A stretch of 64,000 nt of DNA from Sthenelais limicola (taxonomy: Eukaryota > Annelida > Polychaeta > Phyllodocida > Sigalionidae). Below the pieces are notes generated by a model, which searched no databases, had not been told where the DNA came from, and worked only from the letters and a program-made list of their open reading frames with translations. Of the stretch, positions 1 to 11,300 are shown one piece after another; the stretch's first letter is position 1; the number at the start of each line of letters is the position of its first letter. The stretch is taken from the NCBI GenBank assembly GCA_942159475.1, contig OW804096.1, positions 111,202,194 to 111,266,193 on the forward strand, given 5' to 3'. The translations under genes and the position numbers were made by a program.

Positions 1-574
1 AGGAATTGAAAGAGTAGCTGTGGGAAAAGGAGGGTGGGAAAGGGGGATACCCCTTGGAATACAGATTTTTAAAGATTACTATCCACAATATGCGCTTAAC
101 TGGACCCTTCCGACTGTCAACCATCGCAGATGGATACATCACTAGTATACAATATTGTGGCTTCATTAAAGGTTTAATAACATACATGTAATATATTCAA
201 ATTGGGGTGTTCTAGAGAGGCTCTATAGTTACACCCCACCCCCTCCCCCTAGCTAAACAATATTTACTGATATGGTTTCGTCTCTTAAGTCACTCAAATG
301 GTAGAAATACATTTAGAAAATAGACATCCTAAATCTCCCTTTCATCCAAATAATTTCTTATATATAAAGCAAAAGTAGCATGGAATTCCCTTTCAACAGA
401 AAATCTGAACATAGAATAACAAAAACACTCCAGAAAACATTTCGAAAACTTATACTTCAATAATTAATATTAATAGGTTTATACTACAAACATATCAAGA
501 GGTTGTATTTCTTTCTCAGCTGGTAAAATAATATTCAGTTGTTGTTATTCTATTTTACTTTATTTAGACACATA
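1..574. other. Gene-free AT-rich flank
   Basis: I see no credible exon, RNA gene or repeat boundary before the TIR element that starts at 575. Confidence 0.5.
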
Positions 575-3271
575 TGGGTGGGGCTCCCGAAAATGTCCAT
601 TTTGCCAAAATCACCCATATTAATTCCATAATTTATTCGGATTTCATGCCACATAACTAACTTTACAGTATTTTGTACCTTCCCAAGTGTATAATAAGGA
701 CATATTGAGAAATATATATAAAGATTCTTTTTTATGCAAAAAAATCATATTTTTATGTTAGAAAATGTCCACAAATGCATGTCCCTGGCATAAATTCTTT
801 TTTGTTTCAATGAAAAGTTATATAAAACTTATTAATTTGTTATTTGTTTTTAATTCGACATGAAGCATATGTAAGAACCTCCTTCTGAGTTTATTTTTGA
901 ATTTAATTTTGTTTTATTTATTTTATTATTTTCTGTCGTTTCATTTACATCTCTCCAAATAACTTATGAAGATTATTCATAAATTGATAAAATCCACAAT
1001 AAAGGTTCTACCTAGGAAATGTTTTGCTTTCCGTTTTGTGTTCTTGATATAGTCCCATATCACATAAAACTTTGAATTTTTATTTTTTTCCAATTTTGAC
1101 CATACACATGGTTCCATAAAGTTGAGACATAGAAATTCCGAGTTTGACTGCCATTTCTTCTCATAGTGAGAAAGTGCATTTTTATTCAAATATTCATGAA
1201 AATACATTCATGATTATGCACATTTATTTGATATTTACCCATCCTATATGTTGACTTTGAATATATTAGCAGAGAACCCACCTTCTGAGTATGTGTTGTG
1301 TTCGGGGACAGGGGTGTTGTGTTCGGGGACAGGGGTGTTGTGTTCGGGGACACAGAGATTAAGACCAAAAAGTAATGAAATTGAAAAGTAATGGGAAAAT
1401 CGACTAAACCCTTCATTTATGCATGCAGTTTTGTATATAACCCATTGGTTATATTTCCATTGAATGCCTATCTTCCCTTAGACAAAGGGGTTGTTGTGTT
1501 CGGGGATAGGAGGGGGTGTTATGTTCGGGGATAGGGGTGTTGTGTTCGGGGACAGGGGTGTTGTGTTCGGGGACAGAGGGATTATGACAAAAAAAAATAA
1601 CAAAAATTGAAAAGTAATAAAAAAATAGATGAAATTCTTCATTTATCCATGCAATTTTGTATATAGCCCATTGGCTATATTTACATTAACTGTTTAACTT
1701 CCCTTGGATTAAGGAGGTGTTATGTTCGGGGACAGGGGTGTTGTGTTCGGGGACAGGGGTGTTATGTTCGGGGACAGGGGTGTTATGTTCGGGTACAAAT
1801 ATGTTCTGGCCAAAAAATGATAAAATTGGACAAAAATGAAAAAGTAATGTATGCTATTCAATTGTGTATGTAATTCTGAGCATAAATTATTGGTTATATT
1901 TTCGTTGATGTCAGAACTTTTATTAAATAAATGGGCTGTTGTGTTCGGGGACAGGGTGGGGTGTTGTGTTCGGGGACAGGGGTGTTATGTTCGGGTACAA
2001 ATATGATATAATGAAAAAATGATAAAATTGAAAAACTAAAGTATGCTATTCAAATGTGTATGTAATTCTGAACATAAATCATCGGTTATACTCCAATTGA
2101 CTGCTTAATTTCCCTTCAATTAAGGGGGTGTTATGTTCGGGGACAGGGTGGGGTGTTGTGTTCGGGGACAGGGTGGAGTGTTGTGTTCGGGGACAGGGGT
2201 GTTATGTTCAGGTACAAATATGCTATGACCAAAAAATGATAAAATTGAATAAAAATGAAAAAGTAAACTATTCTAATCATTTCTCTCTGTAATTCTGCAC
2301 ATAAATCTTTGGTTATATTCCCATTTACTGCTTGGCTTTTATCTTATAAATGGGGTGTTGTGTTCGGGGACAGGGGCCTTGAAGCAGCATGAGTAAATTG
2401 GTAATTAAAGGGAAAATATGAATAATAGAATCAAAATTAATCCGAAATAAGATGCCCCTATGGGTATCAGATGAATACAGACATAGACAATGGCAATATA
2501 TTAGGGATTTATAGGTATTTTTGCAATATTTGTGTGTCTGTTGTGTTCGGGGACAACCCAGAAAATAGAATATTTATCATAAAATCGTAAAAATATATGA
2601 ATATAGGCCTGAGTTTTATCAAGTTAATTCAATATATCTAGTTTGAAAGCAGAAATAATAGTTAAATTCCATAAAAATTGACATGTGTTGTGTTCGGGGA
2701 CTAGAATAGCATAGTCTTCTTCCTTGGACCAAAAAATTCATGCTTTTTCAGGAGATAATAATAAAAATAGGTAGAAGTGGGGAGAAAACCCCTCCAATTT
2801 CTGAGTCATCCCTTAAAAAAGCAGAAAACATGAAATATTTAATTTTACATTGGTTAGCAGGGAAAACTTTGAAATAGAATTGGCAGTGAAGCAATAGTGG
2901 TTGAAGGAACAGGAAATAGAAATGAATAAATACATGGAATATCATATAAAATACATATTTCTTCAATGAATACAAGAACACATGTCTAAGTCTAAGTGAA
3001 TGAGGAGTAATTACATCAATATCATGTTATTTTCCGTTTTTATTCAAGTTTATTCATTTCCTACCCGAACACAACAGGCACTGTGGCCAAAAATGGACAC
3101 TTTTTGGATAGACTTTGTAGGAAATCAGAAAAAGCTCAGAAAAATTCATAACTTTAGTATGTTTAAGCTTGTACCATAGGCTATGACCAAGAGAAGGCTC
3201 AGATGAATTGAAATAAAATAAAATTTTGACCTTATTTTTTTTAAAGTGGACATTTTCGGGAGCCCCGCCCA
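575..3271. mobile_element. Non-autonomous TIR element, 2.7 kb, putative TA target duplication
   Basis: The left end reads TGGGTGGGGCTCCCGAAAAT from 575. The right end, read on the minus strand from 3271, gives the same run with one change (TGGGCGGGGC...). Similarity continues to about 29 bp with two mismatches. A TA dinucleotide lies directly outside each end (573-574 and 3272-3273), as expected for a Tc1/mariner-type target site. No transposase ORF lies inside, so the element would depend on an enzyme supplied in trans. The interior is AT-rich and holds the GTGTTGTGTTCGGGGACA minisatellite. Parts of the terminal sequence (aaaatgtccac, ggccaaaaatggacac) recur just inside both ends, as subterminal repeats do. 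The TIRs are directly visible. The superfamily is inferred from the dinucleotide alone. Confidence 0.72.
1299..2372 (+). repeat. Clustered minisatellite, ~21-bp unit GTGTTGTGTTCGGGGACAGG
   Basis: Units of GTGTTGTGTTCGGGGACAGG occur in groups of two to four at about 1299-1352, 1490-1575, 1715-1795, 1930-2000, 2125-2215 and 2350-2375, with lone copies near 2537 and 2688. The groups are separated by a diverged AT-rich spacer of about 200 bp (aaaaatgataaaattgaa..., then attggttatatttcca...) that is itself repeated. The structure is therefore two-level: a short unit inside a longer unit. It lies wholly inside the TIR element. Confidence 0.85.
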
Positions 3272-3800
3272 TATATACATACTGATAGTTTATACACTCT
3301 CTCCCTGTCTATGTTGTTTTTGTTTTGCCCCCGTGGGACTCTCCCGGTGGACATGGGGCCTGCTAGTATGTATTAATTTGGCAATAAAGTATTATCATAT
3401 CATGTCATATTTCAAAGTTAATGACACCAACTATATTAAGATCGGACTATTATTTCAAAAGTTATATCTTTACTCAACCAGAGAAAGGGGGTTCATCCCG
3501 CCATAATAATACGTCCCCCAGTGGGATGATCGTTGACCAGTCGGACCAATATCTTAATTATGACCTTGACCGTTTTCTTTTGCATATGACCCTTAGTGGT
3601 CATGATGAAATCTCTATTATGTGTATATGTGTACTTCTGCTTATAAAGTTTACGTTCGATCAATATTATGCAAGTATAGTGGATATTTGGCAAAGAGTAT
3701 CTTTTCATTGATTACATTTATTTCTTTCAACTTTTTTTCCAAGCATAGATAATTATAAGAATACCCAGTGGTTACAGAATGGCACTTGGTGGATTCGGAA

Positions 3801-3907
3801 TCAGGAGATTCTGGAGATCTGGAATCAATCAAAAAGCATTGGTATGACCCAAAATGCAAGGGTCACCAAATAATTCATATTCTGCCCCTGGACTATTCCA
3901 AATGAAT
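3801..3907 (+). repeat. Direct repeat copy 1 (~107 bp)
   Basis: Begins TCAGGAGATTCTGGAGATCT and ends with ctggactattccaaatga. A second copy lies at 4841-4946 in the same orientation with only a few differences. No coding sequence is evident between the copies. Confidence 0.8.
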
Positions 3908-4840
3908 GTATGAATTATTTTATTCGAGACTATGGTCACATTGGTTACATGTTTCTGAAAAAGATTTTTCAGATCTGTCAGTATTCACCGTTATTTAACT
4001 AAGAGGCAGGAAAAGAATAAAACACAGGAGAACAGCTTAGATCTTTTCTAGATACATAAGGCGTACTATACATTTAAAGCAGTAGTCGTAAGTTATGTAC
4101 ATACATACATGAACCTGATGACATATTGATCAGGTTAGAATACTTACTAGTAGAGTAAAAGTGTTGGTTATTACCTGTTAGACATGTTTTTTTCTTTAAA
4201 AAATACAATAATATAGTCAACATTCCTTTGCAGCTGTGTATGTAACTTACAAAATGAATAATAGGCATTAAGGCTTTATAGAATAATCAGGTATGACCTC
4301 ACTGCAGACTGAGCATATAAGCTGCAGAGTGGATGTACGCATATGATAAGGTAGAACTTTGGGTTTAGGGGTTAAATTAGATTACATTACATAGTCCATA
4401 CCAAGGTGAGAAATGAATCCAGGCCATCGACTCCATAGGGTTTGCACTGTCAGAATCCCTGCCCTTTCTCAAGAACTGCTAGGAATACATGGAGAACTTT
4501 TGGGATATTATAATGTAGACTATTAGTAATTGGAAACTGCTGAAAAAGGTAGTGCCCCAGATGCTGGAACGAAAAACACTATTTTGGGTCTTATCTGATG
4601 GCCTACAGTTGCCCTTCGTTCTCAAACACTTTGATGCTGCGACATTTTAGCGTGTGCTAATTTGGTCACTACAATAATCCATGGATTTCAACTGATATTA
4701 AGTAATTTCTTCACCTGTTTTTCAAAAGGGTATTATTGCACATCGCAGTAATGACTACATGGTGCTTATATTCAAAAGTTTGAATGTATGAAATACATGG
4801 ATCATATATATACAATTCTACAACATTCTTTTTTCAAACG

Positions 4841-4946
4841 TCAGGAGATTCTCGAGATCTGGAATCAATCAAAAAGCACTGGTATGACCCAGAATGCAAT
4901 GGTCACCAAATAAATGATATTCTACCCCTGGACTATTCCAAATGAA
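4841..4946 (+). repeat. Direct repeat copy 2 (~106 bp)
   Basis: Near-identical to 3801-3907 and about 1.04 kb downstream of it. The intervening 0.9 kb shows no ORF or terminal structure, so either a local duplication or two insertions of one short repeat is possible. Confidence 0.8.
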
Positions 4947-5340
4947 ACGATTAAGGAAGGGTAGATTAATTGACCACTTGTCGCATATCAATAACCTCTT
5001 TCATATTGTAGAGAAAAATTAAGTACACAAAAAGGTTGTTTCAGTTGAGTTGTCTCCACCACAATCATAAAATAAGACAAGAGAATATGAAGACAGGGGT
5101 TAGTCAGGTTTTCATTCCATTCACATACTGATCTATTCATTCCTTAAACTCATTCATTTTACGACCATGTAACAATTTCCCCTTGGAGCAATAAAAGAAG
5201 ATATCACCTGGTGTATTCTCATTATACGAACTACGAAGTAGCACAGAATTCAATACTCCTTGACAATTGAGCAAATGAAAAGATAAGAAATAAATGAATG
5301 GCCAGCAAAGTACATGGAAACCTTTAATGCAAATAATACA

Positions 5341-8300
5341 TTAATGGCCACCATAGGAAGACATTGGGTTAGGCACTTCCTGGCCATTGCACCTGTCACC
5401 ATCGCAGAAACAGTACATATCCTGCTTGTTGTCTCCTTGGTAATGACATCCCAATAGATTTGGATCCACCTTGTACTGCCCAGAATAACATCCACGAGAG
5501 ACAGCTGAAAAACATTTATGTTGAAATGCATTTATTTGTATATAAAATAGCCTACTCCATTCAAGGTAACATATCAACTAAGGGGTGAGTACTAATTTCT
5601 AATGTGTTAATTCTCCCTATAAAATACCACTATATGAATGCTAGCTAGATGATCACTATAATCATGGCTAATGATCAATATATTGGTGAAATCGCAAGAA
5701 TCATTTGAGATTTCATCTGGAAATCGAAAACAGTAAAAATAAAATGGAAGAAATAAAACTTATGCTGTTTATCAAGTTACCATAATTATGTTCTTTTTGT
5801 GTTTCTCGTTTCTGCAGAGGAAACATCGCTGTATAATGTGCGGTTTTAATTTGTGGCGTTGTTACCTCACTACTATCTATTTATTATCATCTGATTCAAG
5901 GGAATTTGCACAAACACAAATTAAACAATACTTTCTGCTTGTATACTACATAATTATATCAAATCCAATTAACTTGATACAACTCAGGGATACATATGTT
6001 TTATTATTTTATAATAAACAACATAGTTTCTGAGTTGTCCCCAAGCACAACACACACAGGATTGAATACTGCAAAAATGCATATAAATTCTGGTTTCAAC
6101 TGTAGGCTTTATTTCCTCTCACAGAACCTCTCACACAAGACAAGAGAATATCTTCTAGCTGAGACTGCAACTACACTCGAATAATGGAAAATCTTAGGAA
6201 TTCACAGGAGTGTGTTTCATCAAAAGTGCCCAGTGTGGAATGAATCGTAAAAAGCAATAATAATGAGAATGTGATAGCAACACATCAATATATATTTAAG
6301 GAAGTGGACAGCTTAGTTTCTTCCTTTTTATCATGTAGATTTAAACATCCTCCACACTATCGCCAGATTATTACAGAGATAAATGAGAAAAGAAGCTATT
6401 GACCATTCTAGCTGAGACTGCAACTGTAAATGAGCAGTGAAAATCAGAAGGTTCTGTTTCTGTCTTGATTTTCTCCTTCGTGTGAAATGATTGGGGGGAT
6501 ATTTTTTTGAAGTTGTAATATTCTCAAACTTTGAATATCCATTAAAATTCAGGCCCGCACTAGCATCGCCACTCTTCCTGGATGTCCTCCTTCAATTAAA
6601 CACAGTTTAAAGTGATTCATAGGCTATGTGTAATTTGTGTAGGTGTGGTCCAGAGACCTCATGATACTCATCCTGGCACAAATAAAACCTAGGGGAGTGT
6701 ACACTTCGAGCAAATATCTCTCTAGAAGGGTTGGGGGCCCTGTACACAGAAATAAGTAGCTATTTGGCTATCAGGGGCTCCCCTCACAGGTCTGGGAGCC
6801 GAATGTTGGCAGTGGCAACTGGATGGAGGCACCACTGTATGCATGCTCATTCCACTATTAGGGCCATTATTACATAGGCTACTTGATCAGTTACTATAGT
6901 GTGGTATGGGTGCCTTTAGCTTTTTCTAATCGCACACATGTGCCGTTGATAGTTTTCAAACATTGTCTTGATAATTCGGCAAGAAATACACTACTAGTAA
7001 GGTTAATGTAACAAATAAATTGATAAATTAGTATATAATAAATACCCAATGGCACTCTGTATGGTTTGTGATCGAGCTCAATCTCGAGCGATGACAAACC
7101 TAGTTGTGTCATTGAGTATAATTAAATGCTTTTAGCTTAATTTTATCCTATTTTCTTTTGATTTTCAGCCTAGGTATATTTGATCATTCATTATTTCCAC
7201 TCTTAATCCTGCAAATATCCATTCAAGTAAGATTCTCATATAAATAGCATAATTTGAGCCAAGGCCAAGAACACCAAAACCTGCAGCAGCTACCGACAGA
7301 GGTGCTTGCAGTACAAGTAATTCCATCTCTATTTGCTTTCTCCTCAGACAAGTGCTCCCTCTAGTAGGATAGCTTATATAATTGTCCACCATACCCAGAT
7401 GGAGGGACTGGAAATGATGAAGAAACGGAGGTGTCAAATTATATCGTGTTATTAATTAAATTTTTCATATAAGAGTAAAGTGCTTAACAATGAATTTCCG
7501 TTTCCTTGATTGTGTATTGGATCTTAAAAAAAACAGTTGATCAGCAAATCTATGTATAGAAAACCTGGTGAGAACGAAAAATGGATAACACTTCTGGCCG
7601 TTTTGTAATCCCTAACTCGCTATATCTAAAGCATTTAGCAACTTTATATTCTAAAAATGAGGTAGCCTATATTTTTTGTAAGATTAATTCAGACTGGTAT
7701 GTGGTTAATGTATAGGAACCTAGCGCAACTTTGTAGGGTCAGAGTGGTTGTCTTTTGAGTGGTTTATGGTAATATTTTTCACCATTTTTCGCCATTCACA
7801 TAACCTTTGATCGGAGAAATAAATTAAGGGAGACTCCACTGAAAACGAACATTCCTTCGTTTAAAAACGAATGAAAATTAATATCGAATCAATAATTATG
7901 TAGATATCTTCAGCTCATCCTGCAAGGATTGGCTGTCTAATAATAAATTTTAATAAAAAAGGGAGTTGTCATATTAATGTTTCTGCATCACAAAAGTTTA
8001 ACTACATGGGACCAATTAAACTGCCCATTAATGATGATCAAGATCAGTACAGCTGCGGCCAATCACCTCACCAAGCCTGGCAGTCATCATTTTCATTTTT
8101 CATTTTCTGCTCAGGGCTGTTTATTTAAACTATGCCGTCACACCAACCTGTGGTCATTTAAATGATATATAGGCGTACTGGTATTTGTAGGGAGGGAATT
8201 AATTTTACAGGATGAACACGTGCAGTTCTAACATCACTTCTGAAAGTACTTACTTGTCTGGGAATACAGAAAAATAATCAAAAGTTGGAAAACATCCAGG

Positions 8301-11300
8301 GTTGATAACGCGTTGTGACCGATTTTCCGAAAACACATCACATATGTTTTCGGAAAATCGGTCACAAGTCGCAAAATTGATATTTTTCAACGTGATTTAT
8401 TTACAGGATCTGTTTGTAGGAATGTTCTCATCTTTGGGGTATGTACTGTGTAAAGTTGTATGATTTTACATTACTCTGTATTGACTATATCTATGCATTT
8501 CTAAGGTCATGCTATAGTGTATAATTATTAGATACTTTAGTAGTAATGGTCCACTCAGAAATGTACAACTTTAAAGAAATAAAAACATCAAGTTTAGAAT
8601 ATACAAATACTTATTAAATGTCCTAATGTTTACCATTATTGGAATCGGCTTGATCTCATATTTCAAATACAATGATATCTCAAAATCGAATTTTCAAAAT
8701 CGAATTTTTACGACTTTTGCTGAAATAATGGGATGCAAAAATAAGAAGAAAAGGCTGACTTGGAGTAAAATCGCACAAAAGAAAACAACAAGTTAATTCG
8801 TGGACACAATAGCAGCAGGGCTTCAGTGATTCATTTGAATTATACAAATTCCTGACAGCATTGTGTGAGAACACAATGCAATAAAGACGAACTTTGCTCG
8901 GGTACGTGTATCTAATATTGTGAACCAGCAGAAAACGGCTATACATGTTCAACCGGTGAATGTTCAACCGGTTAATGAAAAAAGACCAATGGTTCTCAGG
9001 AATTCTTTAAGAACGCGTGGAATATCAATGAAATTTCGCGTCGAACCCTTATCATAAAACTCATAAGACTTCCCATTAGAAATAAACGTAAGTTAAAATG
9101 TGAAGTATATGGCCCTCGATCCGAAACAATTCTACTAGACATATGAATGTTAATAATTGAATGGGTGAATGGTAATTGAATGGGTTATCAATTTGTGACT
9201 AATAACCCGTCAGTGTACATGCGTCATTTTTACTGGCTTGTCGTTTGCTCTTTTTCTCACGGTTAGTTGAGTCATGACCAATATATATATCATGTTATAG
9301 ATTCCCACGTGCCTACATAACCAGCCAGTGACACCAAGACCACAATGGAAATGTAATGTTCGATGCTTAGGATATCACGTATCCATCTGGCTGTTTTGTA
9401 ACTTTTTAGGGGTAGTTCGCCATAAATAGAATTTGCCCCTGGCAAAATGATCTGTCATACCTTTGCCACCGACAGGAATCATCACTCAATAAGTGACTAT
9501 TTATTTGAATTCCTCAGAGAGTGGGAACAAAGAGAGAAATAAATGTAAAATGTGGAGACGATCCGATGAAAAGGTTGACCTCATATGTGACAGTTTTCGA
9601 TTGAAGGAAATTGTATCGTAAATATTATTAACAAAACGCATTCAAAAGCAACAGCTTAATGATACCAGGACTATTGAAATCAGAGGGTTTAAGCAATAAT
9701 ACTCACTTCCTCTCTTATCCATTTTGATGAAACAGTTGTTATAGCAATCCCAGTCATCCACACCAGAATGTTTGGCACTATATGCATCAATGGGACCCTT
9801 GCATGCTTCAAAGCCGCCTGGTGGGCTCATCCTTTTCTTCGTAATATATCTGTTTTATGAGATAATATTATGATATTTCAATTAACATTATGATTTTGTA
9901 TGAGTGGACTGAAATATATAGCGCCAATGATTGGAATGCAGTGTACGTAAACAAGAAGTTTATGTTTCTAAATGAAGCTTAAGTAATGGAAACTGGAGCT
10001 TTCTTCGCCCCTAATAGTTTCTATTTTTGAAAATTTATAATTGTGTAAATGCATATTCAGGTCAGACTTACCTATTTTTAAATTTCGTTTCGGTTTCATA
10101 CACGGTTTTAGGTACACATACTTTATCCCACTTTGGAACTGTTTCGTAATGTCCGTACATTCTACCACTATATGATCTGGGTTTCTTGTAGACATAATCA
10201 ATGCTCTTTTCCCATGTGCATTCTTGGATAGTTTTTGGAACCTTCAAAATATTGATATGATTAGGTTTTGATCGCACTATATATAACTGTATTGTCACCC
10301 CGCTGCCGTCGAGGTTCAAGTTCGTTTTATCAATACATGTTTGTTAATCATAAGCTATATTCATAAAGTAAAAAGAAAGAATTTTGGAAATAGTTTATAT
10401 CTCTCCACCGAATAATTCCAATCAGCTCATGGAGCCACTCATGAAATGAAGCCTCGTTATGTCCAATTAATTGTATAGCCGCATGGTTCTATCATTACAG
10501 TATACGTGTGCCTTTAAGTGAAGTATAACGACCAGAGTACATACTGAACTTACGGTTTTAAGTTGTGGCTAGGCTAAATCTTAAACATCTTAAACAGTAC
10601 TTACATAATAAGCTATAGTATCCCGCCTCTCTCTTTCTAATTTTCATCCTCTCCCTTTCTCACTCTCACCTCTTTCCCCCAGCTTCCCCTATCCCCACGG
10701 ATACTAGTTAAAGCAGTAGACGAGATATGTGGTGGTGGTGGTGGGGGGGGGGGGGGCAGGGATGAGAGAGTGAGGAGGAAAGGAAGAGCAAGAGAAATGA
10801 AAATAGGGAGGGAGCGAAGGAGAAAAAGAGATGGATGATCAAGAGATACATATCAAGGGAGAGGGAGGCTAGGGAGGAAGAGGCGAGAGGGAAAGGAAGG
10901 GACAGATAGGTAGGGAGAAGGGAGGGAGACATAGAAAGAGTAACTGTGGGAGGGGAAGGGCGGGATGAGGATGAGGCAGAGGAATATATAAGCTTTGGAA
11001 TACAGGATATTATATCTAACAATCCATAATATTTGATATAGTTGTTTTAACATTTAAATCGAAAACTTAGAACTTCATCATTTGCCACGGCCATCTATTA
11101 CTTTGGGAAACGGAGATAGGCGAAAACCGTGGACGTACATTATAGTAGCTGTAGACAATACACAACTGAAACTGCAAACAGTACTGGTCGATAACAATAA
11201 AATATGTATCACCGATACTTGTTTCTTAATCATGCTTATTGGGCAAGATAAAGACTTGAAAAGACACAGATACATATTATGAAATTTACCTGAACTTTGA

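Noticed and set aside
1186..1416. ORF with SPNTTPL repeats
   Set aside because: It comes from three minisatellite units read in one frame.
3330..3400. Possible retroelement 3' tail (gtgggactctcccggtggac, then gcaataaagtatt)
   Set aside because: A polyadenylation-like word alone; no RT or repeat partner is visible, so it is not listed as a feature.
7165..7437. 90-codon minus-strand ORF with a hydrophobic stretch
   Set aside because: It lies in intron 4 of the Ly6-like gene. Its splice sites do not fit the neighbours and I recognise no family. It could be a decayed exon, but I cannot support it.
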